In this document: piece by piece, positions 44,794-56,571 of the stretch | Numbering within the stretch: position 1 is the first letter of the stretch | Layout: the number at the start of each line of letters is the position of its first letter | NCBI GenBank assembly: GCA_016906335.1 | Contig: JADEYG010000004.1 | Location: forward strand, 843,001 to 907,000 | DNA: 64,000 nt | Direction of reading: 5' to 3' | Source of the DNA: Novakomyces olei | Lineage: Eukaryota; Ascomycota; Novakomycetes; Novakomycetales; Novakomycetaceae | Position numbers and translations under genes: made by a program | The notes under the pieces: generated by a model | Seen by the model: the letters and a program-made list of their open reading frames with translations, nothing else | Told to the model about the DNA's origin: nothing | Database searches by the model: none

Positions 44794-46179
44794 ATGGACC
44801 ACGTTCTAGTTGTTGGCGGCTGCGGCTTTCTTGGCTCGCATATTGTAGATCGACTAATTGCTAAAGGTGCTACGGCTATAAGCGTTGTCGATGTACGGAT
44901 TACTGAAACCAAGCGCGAAGGCGTTGAATATTTTGAAGGCGATATTACAGACTCGGATCGCATGCGCCAAGTCCTAGCGAAAGCAAAACCTACTACAGTT
45001 TTGCATACAGCCTCACCAGTGACCTCACTTGGCCGAGAAATTTATGAGAAGGTTAACATTAGGGGCACTAGTGTGCTTTTGGAAACTTGTCGTGAAGCTG
45101 GGGTTCGTGCCTTTGTTTATACAAGCTCTGCAGGAGTAGTGTTCAATGGTGGGGATTTGCGTAACGTGGACGAGACAGAGCCTGTACCGCAAGTCCATAT
45201 GGACGCTTACAATGAAACTAAGGTTTGTTAGACTGAACTTTAGCAGTATTTATTTTGATATATTTGCTTTTTCGTCTGATTTGTTTCCTTTTGTTTGTTT
45301 GTCCGAGGTGTTCTTCATCAAGCTGACTATCTTAAATTTGTGTGTCCCTGTGTTTTGGTTTTATTTGAGTTTTGAATGCCTATAATAAATTTCTATATAC
45401 ATGCTTACATTACAGGCACACGCTGAGGCCCTTGTGCTTGATAACAATGGAAACGGTATGCTCACATGTGCTATACGTCCTGCCGGACTTTTTGGGTATG
45501 ATCTTACATTTGCATTATTTACCTTGGCTTGCCGCGGTGGAATGCTGTCTGACTCTTCTATTTTGATTAATTGTTCTCTACATTTATTTCTATGATCATT
45601 TTCGTTTGAATTATAAGCTATTATTATTATAACTATTATTGTTGCTTCATACTTATAATCAGACCTGGGGACAGACAGGTCGTTCCTGGAATGTTGAACG
45701 TATTGCGTAACGGACAAACGCGATTTCAACTCGGAGACAACAACAATATATTCGATTTTACGTACATTGTAAATGCGGCAGACGCACACATTCTAGCAGC
45801 CGAGGCACTTTATGGCACTGCTGCTGATAAGGTACAAGGCCAAGCCTTTTTTGTGACTAATGATGAACCCGTGTACTTTTGGGACTTTGCTCGTACCATC
45901 TGGGCTCATTTGGGACACATTGACTCGTTTTATATTCGATTGCCTCGCGATTTCAGCTTGGCTCTCGCCTATGCAGCTGAATGGTACTCCTACCTTATGC
46001 GCCGCGAACCGGGCTTGACACGGTTCCGTGTTACCTTTAGCTGTGCCAACAGATATTATTCGATTGAGAAGGCAAAATCTCTTCTTGGTTATCGTCCTGC
46101 AGTACGTCTTGAAGCTGGAATCGCTGCAACTCTTGCCTGGCTTGATTCTGATAGTCCAGACGCAAAGAAACTGAAATAG
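44794..46179 (+). CDS. ERG26: Sterol-4-alpha-carboxylate 3-dehydrogenase (decarboxylating)
   Basis: Three exons (44794 to about 45222, about 45416-45511, about 45662-46179) encode about 345 aa. It begins MDHVLVVGGCGFLGSHIVDRL with the NAD-binding GxxGxxG. It has VYTSSAGVVFNGGDL, the catalytic YNETK (YxxxK), the IRPAGLFGPGDRQVVPG motif spanning exons 2-3, and FTYIVNAADAH. Short-chain dehydrogenase/3-beta-HSD family. It oxidises and decarboxylates C4-carboxysterols in ergosterol synthesis with Erg25 and Erg27 at the ER. The ATG lies 22 bp after the TTA array. Confidence 0.93.
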
Positions 46180-46538
46180 TTATACATATATATATATTTC
46201 TGGAATAATTGCAGTTGTGTGGCTCGTTATCGTTTAATTGCATTTTCTTTACGCTTGTGTGTATATGTTTTCATTGGTGCTAAAAGTATGCTCTCTATTG
46301 TAAAAATTATATTGCATATTATTTTGTGCCCGAAAACCTGTAGAGGAGCCAATTATAGTGGAGAAATCATATAATTATAGAGACACCGTTTTTCTTACTT
46401 ATTTATTCTTTTATTTCCCGATATGCGTTAAAAGCAAGTTATTTAGTACCACAAATTTACTGCTTGTGCTAAATCTCGTCAAGAATAGAATCCACCTAAT
46501 TTTCCTCATTAAAGCAATTATTGTGCGTAAAATAGCAT
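46180..46538. other. Convergent intergenic region ERG26/ZRT3
   Basis: AT-rich, no exon recognised; probable 3' UTRs. Confidence 0.5.
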
Positions 46539-48231
46539 CTAAACAAGTTCAACTGCAAAAGAAGTTCCCACCACCACAATGCCAAGTAAGAAAAAAGACG
46601 TCGGCAAAACGAAATTAGATCGGTCGTTTATAATTGCCTGTGGAAGCATACTCTGCACAGCAATAACTACCATCATTCCCGACATCATTGCAAATGCAAT
46701 TCCGTACCAGAGTGAGGAGGTTGGAGACAGCCAGTCGGCTCCGTGATCGGGGTTATGCTGCTGTCTTAGCGTGATAAGATAGCCGATGAGCGCACCGACT
46801 GGTGTCGATGCACAAACGAGAAACGCAGTGGCCAGGATTGCTTTTAATCGTGACTCTAGCGCCAGAAATATGGGGTAGGCCATTGTGAAACCCTCGACGA
46901 AATTGTGGATAGATATAGCGAGAAACACAACCATCCCGAGTTGTGGATCGGCATGCGACGATATGAACATCATAAGACCCTCTAAATTGGTCAGTTTAAT
47001 AAATAAACATATAAATAAATAATTAAAATTAATTACCTGGTAGTTTGTGCATTGCAATCGTAATTGACGTTTGTAGACCAATGCGTAACATTGTAGCTTT
47101 TCGCTGAGGAACATGATGGTGATGAGGAATTTCACCAACTTCATTGCTCGACTCAGAGTCTAGGAAACTATTTGTGCTGCTGGCATGATGAGCATATGAG
47201 GAATGAGCATCATTGTAATGATCACTACCATCTGCCAAAGCACCCCGTGAAAGAGCTCGACGGCCTAAAACGTGGGGGCAAGCAGCAGTTGGAGAGTGAT
47301 GGCAGTGCGAATTGGTTGTAATACACGAAGGAGCATATGCTTCACATATCCCATCCTGCGCTGAGCAGCCATGAGCACCAAAAAGCCAAGTCGTTGACTC
47401 GTTTGAAGCAGCTTCAGACGGTTTCCGCTTCAAAAGCACATCCAAAAAGCTTCGTCGGTGTTCGAGACATGAAGGCTTTTGGCGAGACGGGTCCAGTAGA
47501 GGAGATTGTTCAGTGGTGTAGTTGTGCAAAGATACGGCGGAAGGCTTCCGAGTATAAACTTCACCATTAACAGCATTAACCGTACTTATTTTGGCCTCTC
47601 TATTCCCCGTGTGAATGGAGCTGTTATTGTTCAAATTGTGATTATGACAAGAGCCGCCGTTTTGATCTGGATTTTGCACATTATCTGGATGATCATGATG
47701 ATGCGGATGGTCATGCTGATTCTGGTGCTGATACGGATGCTGATATGAATGGTCATAATCAGATTCATGCTCATGCTCGTGCTCATGCTCCCCACCGCCG
47801 CAGTGCACAATAGACTCTGGCGTGAAATGGTGAAAGAGTGCGCTAATGAGCATGCACAGCAAACCGCCCACAGCGAGGGCAAAAATACCAACAATCTGAG
47901 CCGCTCGTGGGTCCATGACGTTTAAAGGGTATTTAGGATCACGTGTCCCGGAAAGGAATTGCAACGCATCGTCGAAAACCTCGGTCAGAGCGGTAAAAAG
48001 CTGGAATTAGTCTCGATATATTGAATGAGATGCGATTATTATTCTTACCAGAACAGCACTGCTAAATGAGAAAGCGCAGACCATAAACTGGTTGCTTGCG
48101 CTCAGGCGGAAATGCGATTTTCCAGGTAATAGTCTCAGAACGAGATCGATAGTAACGAGAAGACTGCCAGCGATGCAAGTCGCACATGACGCCGCTATAA
48201 GCGCCCAAGCTTGCCGGTCGTTTTTGTTCAT
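46539..48231 (-). CDS. ZRT3: ZIP-family zinc transporter (Zrt3-like)
   Basis: Three exons. Exon 1 (48231 to about 48050) gives two membrane segments (WALIAASCATCIAGSLLV...). Exon 2 carries a third and fourth segment and a very long loop with runs of His (EHEHEHEHESDYDHS..., PHHHDHPDN) and ends IAMHKLPG. Exon 3 gives EGLMMFISS, ISIHNFVEGFTMAYP and the C-terminal segments. The HKLPEG and HNFVEG blocks are the metal-binding helices of ZIP transporters. Yeast Zrt3 exports zinc from the vacuole and has this long loop. The His-rich loop is probably a cytosolic zinc sensor or buffer. Zrt3 versus another ZIP subfamily is inferred. Confidence 0.85.
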
Positions 48232-49542
48232 AGTGTAAGATTATTAGGCCGGTCAGACCTGACCCTCAATGCTGTGACTTGAGAAATGACTCTACTAGTA
48301 CATGCAGACGCTTGAAACGCCCAGCCGGCCTTTACTGGCACAGTATGGCCCTTTTTAAGGCGTCCGCTCAGAAATAGCGTGTATCTACAGCAGAAATCGT
48401 TAGCCGCTTGGATTTGAGAAGGGACTGGCGCAAAGCTGCGACTCTCTGAATGAGAATCTCAAAACGGTAGTCAAGAGAGGAAGGAAGAATAGAGATCTTA
48501 CTGGCGACCGATTGAAGACGGATTTCAGAGCCGGAATTTTAACTTGAAAGTACAGTCCTTTAAGGGCACTAAATCGATGCGCATAATAATATATACATTT
48601 TGAACAATGTTACCCGTATTGCATATATATATTACGAATTAGCCGTTAATTATATTGTATGAGAGATCTTGAGGCAGTTGAAACCGAAAAAATGTGTCAT
48701 AACTCTGTAGTTACCATACTGAAACATTTTGCGCAAATGGCTATGAATATAAATGACGCAGTAAACGCCTTTTTACAGTTAGTCAGAGAAAATCTGTGTG
48801 ATTGGCCTTTGCAGGTTAAGCTATTGGATGGCTATCGCCAAGATCTACAGTAAACCAATATTTAAAAGGTGATTAATTTCGGTACGTTTACCGTGCATAG
48901 TTTTCATTCGTGTGTGGTAGGGATATATGGATGGGGCTAAAGTGTGTAAGCCTCTATCCCAAAATTCAGATATTTATATTATCTGGTGTGGCAAATCGAG
49001 TAATATGCGCTGTTTATTGGTTCAAAGGAGCCTTCGCGGGCGCTTTGGAAGGCAGAATTGGCAGAATTTCTTACTACTTTTCTACGAGTATTTATTACGG
49101 CGCTGGAGGCCGCCGTGCTGCAGGTTTAGTTTTCTAGGATTGGTTTTATTTAGATTTATTTAGTATTGATTTTATTTTTTGTAACCTAGTAATTTGATTT
49201 TCGGGACTAGCTATAAAAATAGGTTTAAAGTGAGAATTCGTGGGCCATATAGCGTAGCAGATTTACGTTTTAGCGAATCTATCGACGGCACATACGTATA
49301 GTCGAATCAAATAGACAGACAGGACATAGTCGAATCAGATAATTTCTCGAAATCTTTCATATATACAATAATTATTATTTGTAGCAAAGGTAAATATTTG
49401 GCTGACCCTGCTGCTTGATACGTTAGACACTTGGATTAGGCAGACAGACAGGTGACGGCCATAGTCATTGTTGCCGGTAAGCTAAAGCCATACTGCCCAA
49501 TTGTTTATGATTGATGATTATGATTAATGATATAGGGGAACA
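48232..49542. other. Divergent intergenic region ZRT3/NUC1
   Basis: 1.3 kb, AT-rich, with a 64-codon frame at 48659 described separately. No array. Confidence 0.5.
48659..48853 (+). CDS. Small helical hypothetical protein (64 aa)
   Basis: An ATG-initiated frame without an intron: MRDLEAVETEKM..., HFAQMAMNINDAVNAFLQLV, ending LLDGYRQDLQ. The composition is that of a real small helical protein rather than AT-rich noise. The layout (an N-x-x-V hydrophobic helix followed by L..YR..) is loosely like the tiny DASH-complex subunits such as Dad4. I cannot confirm this; it may be spurious. Confidence 0.3.
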   Translation: MRDLEAVETEKMCHNSVVTILKHFAQMAMNINDAVNAFLQLVRENLCDWPLQVKLLDGYRQDLQ

Positions 49543-50732
49543 ATGTCCAAGGCAGCCAGTCTATTTGTCTCTGGCACCGTTTCTGGCGGCGCAATTGGAT
49601 ACCTCGCACTTAATTTTGGGTTATGGGGAGGAGACAAAAAGTCGCAGCCAGCATTGACTCCACCACCATCTCCGCCTTTGGCCCCATACACTTCTCCCGT
49701 TAGTGGCCAAGTGCTACCAGAGATACACGATAGCAATAATATCTTAAAATACGGCTTTCCCGGCCCCGTGATTGATGTTACACCAAGGCAGGGATACATT
49801 GGTGCGTGGGACCGGCGAACGCGAAATCCTCTTTGGGTAGCCGAGCTTATAACGCGTGAAAAACTGGATCAGTCTGCCGGCGTTCATCGCGGCAACCAGT
49901 TCCGAGAAGATTTGGATATACCCGAAAAGTTTCGCTCAACGTTAAATGATTATATGGGCAGTGGATACGACAGGGGACATATGGTCCCATCGGCTGACTG
50001 CAAGTCGTCACAGGCTGAGAATAATGAAACATTTTTGCTATCCAACATCTCTCCACAAGTCGGTGAAGGATTCAACCAGAGCTGTATGTGCTTTTAATTT
50101 GATTTTCCCTTTTCTACTTTTTTTTTGTAAAGTTTTTTGATTGTGTGCTGATCTTGTAGACTGGGCAATGTTTGAACAGTTTTGCCGGGATTTGACTAAA
50201 CAGTACAACGCTGTCCGGATATACACAGGTCCCTTGTGGCTTGCTCGAATGGCAAACGAAGTCGAAGCAGCTGGCTCGTTATCGCGTCCAAGCAAGTCTC
50301 CGAAACGAGTTGTGCAATATGTAAGAAAGCAAATTAGCGATACCGCTTTTTATTATTGCTGTAGTTTTTCCCATTTGTCGCTAATCATTGTCAAAGGAAG
50401 TGATCGGCTCACCTTTACGGCCGGTAGCTGTACCTACGCATTATTTCAAGGTGGTTATTTGTGAGAAACAAGGAGACTCTGTACCCCATGTCGGAGTATT
50501 TGTCATGCCAAATGCCAATATTGAGCTGGACACACCATTAGCTTATCACTCTTTCCGGCTAGAAGATGTAGAGCGAGCTTCCGGTTTGGAATTCCCCGGT
50601 CTCCTGCCTCACAGGCAACTGTGCAACCAAATTCGTTGCGAATTTACGCGTGAGCAGGTGGCGCGTTTCACAGAATTTTCAGAAAAGAGCAAGTCACGAC
50701 GGCTACCACCGCCGCGCCGTGCTTCGACTTGA
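49543..50732 (+). CDS. NUC1: Mitochondrial endonuclease G
   Basis: Three exons (49543 to about 50081, about 50160-50320, about 50397-50732) encode about 345 aa. An N-terminal hydrophobic segment (ASLFVSGTVSGGAIGYLAL) serves mitochondrial targeting and anchoring. The DNA/RNA non-specific endonuclease domain has YDRGHMVPSADCK (the catalytic DRGH, about residue 142). It also has ETFLLSNISPQVGEGFNQS with the Mg-binding Asn, IYTGPLW, and VPTHYFKVVI. Nuc1 is the main mitochondrial nuclease, with roles in mtDNA recombination, apoptosis and paternal mtDNA removal. Confidence 0.93.
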
Positions 50733-50896
50733 CACAAAATTTAAGCATACATTAGTCGCAACCCCCCGTGGCATATCCCTGCATCGTTATTCAAATTTAT
50801 GAGTGACAGCTATAGAAAAACTTTTATGAACGAATCAATAGCAAAGTTTAATGGTAGTGTACGATAGGAACTTGAGCAAATGTATTCAAATACGAT

Positions 50897-51301
50897 CTAC
50901 GACAAATTAGATGGCGGGTTCGCGGCCGCTTCTTTTTGAATCCGAGTAATGTAAGCCTTTGACACAGCGTTCCATGCCTCCATGTATCGATCCATGCATT
51001 TTGATACGCAGGTCTTTTAGCAGTTAGCATGCATACTATGCGACTCGAGGCCGGGCAGATATCATACCTGCTCAGAAGAGCTCAGAGAATCACCTGGGCT
51101 CGTGACACAGCTATCAAAGCAATTGCGAGAAATGCTCTAAATTTTATTAGTTTTAATTGTTCCTCAAATATCCATTACGTCAATCAACTCTGTCGCTTGC
51201 TGGTACGCCAACTCTTGCTTTATTTGGTTTTTCAGGAGAGTCTGTTTCGTCGCCTGCTGCGACTGCTGCGGCGATTTGCTGCCACCGAAACCAAAGACCA
51301 T
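50897..51301 (-). CDS. TIM13: Mitochondrial import inner membrane translocase subunit Tim13
   Basis: Three exons encode 102 aa (yeast 105), hidden from single-frame view. Exon 1 gives MVFGFGGSKSPQQSQQATKQ then LKNQIKQELAYQQATELID. Exon 2 gives SISRNCFDSCVTSPGDSLSS (first CX3C). Exon 3 gives TCVSKCMDRYMEAWNAVSKA (second CX3C) and ends PPSNLS. The twin CX3C motif and LKNQI.QELA are diagnostic for Tim13, which pairs with Tim8 as an intermembrane-space chaperone for hydrophobic precursors. Both introns are GT-AG, about 44 and 54 bp. Confidence 0.95.
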
Positions 51302-51882
51302 CTTCAATCGAGATCTTTCTTCCACGTTAGTGCGTACTAATTCTGAGTCAAAAGATTTATTTCTCGTCTGCTACGTACGGCATAATACTGTCGTTCTATG
51401 TAATATTACACCTCAATAGTAGTGAATAAAAGTACCATGCTAATGATTCGTAGCGTGTATTCTTTGGATACAATAATTTATGTAGTGTATAACGTTTGGC
51501 AAATTATAGGTACGAATGCAGATTCTGTAGTGTATAAAATTATGGGTACAAATACAATGATTTATGTAGTGTGTAATATCTTTGCCAGACCTTACACAGA
51601 CAAAAGTGGCCGCTGACTTTACTGCTGTACGGCTCCCATTTATGCATTGTGTCTGCCAGCACATTCGTTGAATTAAAGGGAATTGCAACTTTTAGCACGT
51701 GTGGTGCAGTAGCTGTCGCGGTTCAAGCTGTCTTTCTTGGCATATAAGAAAGGAAGCCTTACAGTCCTATAGGAAGCAGAAGCAATCAATTGGCGCTCAA
51801 CGCCGCCTTGATCCTTCAGCGGCTTGAGCGTCATCTTACGATACTCGACAGGGTTTGGTAAAGCCCGTCAGAGCTGAGAGAT
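51302..51882. other. Divergent intergenic region TIM13/lectin
   Basis: 580 bp. The stretch 51465-51560 contains two imperfect copies of ATAATTTATGTAGTGTATAA/ATGATTTATGTAGTGTGTAA with GGTA(C)GAATGCA/GGTACAAATACA nearby: a roughly 80-bp direct duplication. Confidence 0.5.
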
Positions 51883-51927
51883 ATGACTTTTGTCCACGGG
51901 CAGCGTGGCTGCCTGCTCAAGAAAATA

Positions 51928-53495
51928 ATGCTTGCCGTTCTGGCTTTGCTTCTATCCGGCCTGGCTGTGGCCGCTGATTCAAAGGAGGAGAGCAATTCGC
52001 CTCGAAGAACTGCCCCCAATGGCGAGCCTTACCAGTCTGTTGCGCTGCGTATGCATACACTCCAACCGCCGTACCTTGATCAGGATATGGAGTCCCGATG
52101 GTACGTCTTAGACTTGGCTAGTATTTATTTATTTATTTTATTTCTGTTCCTGCATTTGATGTTTATTTTACCCTTTTGCTTTTATTTGCCGCTCATCTGG
52201 GATTTGGTTTCATTATCATCATTTTATAAATTCGAATTGCCCTCCGGTTCTATTCTCTTAATCTGTTTGGGTAAATCGATCGTGTGACACTTTTGACACA
52301 ACAGGTGGGATTTTGGCGGATCGACGGTGGTGGATACATGGAGTTTTGTGCGCCTTACAAACGATGCACCTCATAGATCGGGGTATCTCTTCAGCAGACT
52401 GCCCTTGACGGCTTCAAATTTCGAGGTAAGTATTTATATCTAATTCAGTCCTATTCTAACTTTTTCATCAAAGATCGAAGTAGAATTTTCCGTACACGGT
52501 CATGGTGCTACTATTGCCGGGGATGGAATGGCAATGTGGCTGACACGTGACAGAGCAACACATACTGGTCCGGTGTTTGGATACAAGGACAAATTTGAAG
52601 GTCTTGGAGTGTTTATTGATACTTACAAGAACGGCCGAAGCGGTGTCGGGTTTCCTTATGTCATGGCAATGCTAGGCGATGGTCATACCGAGTACGAAGT
52701 TAATACTGACGGCCAAGCCAATGAGCTGGCCGGTTGTTCCGTATGATCTATATATTTTCTGTTTTCATTTTATTTTTTCTTCTCGTTTTCAAGCTATGAT
52801 TATTTATGGCTTTTTTTTCTTTCTTAATTTTGTTGTCGTGTGTAGATATCAAAGTGTCTATAAATTTTGTTTTAATTTTGAGATTTAAACGTGGACATTC
52901 CCTTTCTGCTGTCTCAACTGCTCAAATTCATGCACATGTCGTTTATGCACAACATGAATTAACTAAAATCAGGCACGGGGACTGCGCAATATGAAGTTCA
53001 ATCCTAAGCTTAAGTTGACGTACTATCGCGACACAGGAGACCTTGCGCTCAGTATTGCGTACAAGAAAGAGGGCGAGTTCACTCCTTGTTTCACCGCGTC
53101 GAATGTGACTCTCCCGCCCGTGTCTTATCTCGGCTTCACCGCATTAACGGGTGAATTGAGTGGTAATTGAGATTTGAAATAATTGAAAAATTTTAAAAAA
53201 ACAAAAAAAAAAATAAAAAAATAAAAAATAAATAAAACACTATCATATAATTATATATTTATATTGATATCTAACATCTAAAGACAATCATGACATTATT
53301 AGCGTGGCGGCGCGTAATTTATATGTTGCACCGTCAGAGACGCCAATGAGACAGCGGCGACGCGTTTCCCGGGCAAATACAAAATCTTCATGGTTTGGGT
53401 TACTGGCAAAGATTGTGATATTCGGCTTTGTTATTGCGGGTGCCTATTTAGGCTATTCTACGTACCGTATAAAGAGTCGTCGTGTGCAGTTTTAA
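51928..53495 (+). CDS. L-type lectin cargo receptor (VIP36/Emp46-47 family)
   Basis: About five exons. The signal peptide is MLAVLALLLSGLAVAADS from the ATG at 51928; an ATG at 51883 adds 15 residues and is possible but less typical. Exons give WWDFGGSTVVDTWSFVRLT, the carbohydrate-recognition core GDGMAMWLTRD, and GVFIDTYKNGR (Ca/mannose-binding Asp and Asn). ELAGCS joins ARGLRNMKFNP, then SYLGFTALTGELSDNHDI follows. The C-terminus has one membrane segment (WFGLLAKIVIFGFVIAGAYLGY) and a short basic cytosolic tail ending RRVQF. These type I proteins bind high-mannose glycans and cycle between ER and Golgi. Confidence 0.88.
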
Positions 53496-53876
53496 GACGC
53501 CCCACAACTCGGAGGCCGGCTACACATATTCATGGACGAGATAAAGCATTTAAAAACCGTTATTTATAATATACTGATTGAGATTATAGCGTTCATTCTG
53601 TGCAAGATTGTGCTGCAGGACAGAGGCGTAAAATAAAGCTGCTTAGAATATGCCTAATACTAATTGAATCAATACATAGAACTTAAATGCGTGCATAATA
53701 CTACTCTGGCCTGATAGTTAGCCGCGCAATACGAATATTTGCAATGTCCCATTTTTAACTATGATGAAAAAACTAAAATTCGTACCAGGCGGTCGTTGTA
53801 TATGCAACTTATTTACGGTCCAAACATTATCCTTCCGATCCAAGATCTCGGTCCATATAAACGTGCGTGTCCTCAA
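53496..53876. other. Convergent intergenic region lectin/NNR
   Basis: 380 bp; no exon or repeat recognised. Confidence 0.5.
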
Positions 53877-54785
53877 TTATTGAGCTTCCACTAATTCTGC
53901 TTCCGTAATATCTACAATCTCGTCGCTGCCCGGATATTCTGGAAGCAGAAGCTTGTACTTTTCTGCTACTGCAGGAGGAACAAATCTGCCACCCAAGAAA
54001 TGTCTACCTTTGCCCTGGAAATGACGAGAACAAGGCTTTGGGGCAGTGAGAGAAATCAAAGCGTTTGGTAAGTATCCAGCGCCAGGTCCATGTGTTTGAG
54101 GACCGCCATCAATGTCCCACGAAGACGGATTATCGACTGCTAAAATGGGCTTATCTGTGGCAGCAAGCGCAGCAATAATCCCGACAAAAGGCTCTCGGAC
54201 TTCTCCACGAAAAGAAAACCCAAAAACCGCATCGACAACACAATCCGCAGCGGCCAATTGCTCAGAGACGCTGTTAGTGTTGGACGAAACCGGAATATCA
54301 AGGTTACGCAATTGCGTTTGCAACCGGGTGTAGAGCTCGGGTTTCGAGGGCTTTGGGTATATTAAAGAAGGATTGTAGCCAAAGTGTTTAAGGTGCCGGG
54401 CCGCTACGAGCCCATCTCCGCCTGTATATTAGACCAAATCCTTGGACAGTTTGATAAAGCAAAACATTAGTTTTAAAGCCAGGGACGGAGGGAGCCAAAC
54501 AAACGGTAATAAAGCAAGGTAAAAGACGAAGATGACATTTAAAAAAAGACAACAACGCACCATTATTTCCTGGCCCGGCAATGATCAGCACATTACGATG
54601 AGTCTGTGGCCGGAAGAGCCGGTAAACCGTCTGTGCTACACTGAGGCCTGCCAGCTCCATAAGCTGATCGATGGAGAACCCACCCGCCTCAGACATCAGC
54701 TCTTTGTCAAACGAGCCTGCGGCCGAAGCTCCTAGAAACTATATCTTAGTTGTGCGGTGCTAAAAACGCTTACATTGACCTTCAT
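53877..54785 (-). CDS. NNR1: NAD(P)H-hydrate epimerase (YjeF N-domain)
   Basis: Three exons. Exon 1 is 12 nt (MKVN) and is followed by an intron. Exon 2 gives FLGASAAGSFDKELMSEAGG, SIDQLMELAGLSVAQ and LIIAGPGNN. Exon 3 gives GGDGLVAARHLKHFGYNP, the DCVVDAVFGFSFRGEVREP motif with the catalytic Asp, DNPSSWDIDGG, and ends ITEAELVEAQ. The enzyme interconverts R and S epimers of NAD(P)H hydrate for repair by the dehydratase. Divergent from the S1/P1 nuclease with a telomere-type motif between. The symbol follows common yeast usage. Confidence 0.92.
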
Positions 54786-54895
54786 GTTGAATCTGGGGTC
54801 AGGAGAGTTTGCGCGCTCACGTATACAGCTGCCAATGACGTAGCAGAGAATAATTATACTAATTTCTAATTTATATTATATTAATTTATATTCCT

Positions 54896-54919
54896 GGGTT
54901 AGTCAGGGTTAGGGTTAAC
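54896..54919. promoter_or_regulatory. Telomere-repeat motif in the NNR/S1-P1 divergent promoter
   Basis: GGGTTAGTCAGGGTTAGGG and following TTAAC contain three TTAGGG-type cores. They are 111 bp upstream of the epimerase start and 155 bp upstream of the nuclease start. Confidence 0.6.
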
Positions 54920-55073
54920 ATATAATACGGGGCAGCCCAGCTTACGTGTGCGTCGGTACACAAGTCACATGATCTCTGGGAGGAAGGGAGTGGCACGGGC
55001 AATGTACCGGCAATTACAAAGACGCACGTTTGGCAAAGAGGACTCGGCAGAGTGAGGCAGATTATTAGTAGCA

Positions 55074-56433
55074 ATGCTGCTTCTGCTGCTGCTGTCTATT
55101 CTGCCCGCAATAGCCGGCGCATGGGGCGAACTGGGTAGGGACCTTGTGAATGATTCTCGCGTATAATATTTGGGCCTTTTAACCAACCATTTGTGTGCGT
55201 TTAGGCCACAGTTTGACGGCGGAGGTCGCTGAGCGGTACATTACAAACATTACGGCAGCCCGAATACGCGAGCTGCTGCCGCCATGGGCACATGGCAGTA
55301 TGGCGCGAGTAGCGAGCTGGCCGGATTATGTGAAACGGTACCCGGAGTACCGAAGAACTGGCGTATATCATTACATAAACACGGAAGGCGACCACCCACC
55401 CGACACTTGCGTCGTGCGATGGAACCCGCCTTGGCTGGGAGTCGCTCCAAACAATATTTTGTCAGCCATTGCCTATTTCACTGCCGGACTTGAAGGCAAT
55501 GGTGCTGGTGCAGGTAACCATACAGAGGCACTTTTATTCCTCATTCACTTGTATGGCGATATGCACCAGCCGCTTCACAGTAAGTTTTCTTTCTTTGCAG
55601 TACCTTTTTTTTGATTTTGATTTTGATTTTGTTTGTTTGTTTGTTTTTGAGACGAGTCTGTGTGCAAAAGATGAAATACATGACATCTGGTTCATGCTTG
55701 TATCACTAACTTTTAAGCCTGTGCTCGTGCACGCGGGGGAAATGACCAGCGTGTCGTATACATGGGCCGTATCCACCGTCTCCATGAACTTTGGGACCGA
55801 ACACTCCTCCAGGTACATTAACGCATGCCTTTATATGCTCAAGCTTACGATGTTTTTTGTTTTTAACAGGATCGTGTGGCGGATGTTTACCGGGCGAACA
55901 GTATCGAATCTGCGCAGACAAGGGTTGAGGCTCAAACTGCTGAATTCCATTCTGAAAACGGAATCGAGTCTCAAACTCCGGCCGCTTACTTTTTGGAGTA
56001 CATTATTCGGTTGTACGAGACGGGCCAGTTTACGGAATCGAATGACTGGCTCAGCTGCCAGCTGGAACAATTAGCAGCAGCAGCAGCCACTCCGTCGCCT
56101 TTACCACCAACTGGATTCTCTGGCTACTTGACACAATTGCACCAGAAAGTGATTGGGTACGACATCAAGACTTTAACTGTATGCCCCTTTCGCTGGATAC
56201 AAAACATCTCGCACTATAATTGTGAGCTGACATGGGCCCCTCTCCGCGGGGTCGGTGAGCATGAATTGGTGAGACTAAACGAGAGCTACTATGAACGAGT
56301 AGCGGCAACGTTTACTCTGGAAAGATTAATCACTCAAGGAGGTGTGCGTCTAGCTAGCGCACTAAACGAAATATTTGATCCGGCGGCTTTTGATTCGAGT
56401 TTGGACTCTGCAACCGTAGGTGTGATGGCGTAG
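55074..56433 (+). CDS. Secreted S1/P1-type nuclease
   Basis: Four exons (55074-55134, 55205-55579, 55718-55812, 55870-56433) encode about 364 aa. The signal peptide MLLLLLLSILPAIAGA is followed at once by WGELGHSLTAEVAE. Cleavage there would leave an N-terminal Trp, which in P1 nuclease is a zinc ligand. Other ligands are seen: ARVASWPDYVK, TGVYHYIN, GDMHQPLH (exon 2 end), ARGGNDQ and LHELWD (exon 3). Trinuclear-zinc nucleases of this family cut single-stranded DNA and RNA and act as 3'-nucleotidases outside the cell. NHT and NIS sites could be N-glycosylated. Confidence 0.94.
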
Positions 56434-56571
56434 CATATGACGATACATTTAGTAATGAAGAACAGTTTGTATTTAAGAATAGCTTATAATGAAAATAAGC
56501 TCTAGTCGGTTGATTGATTATACAAGAGCATGCTGCTCTGTTTGCAATCTATGAATGAATAATTTACATAC

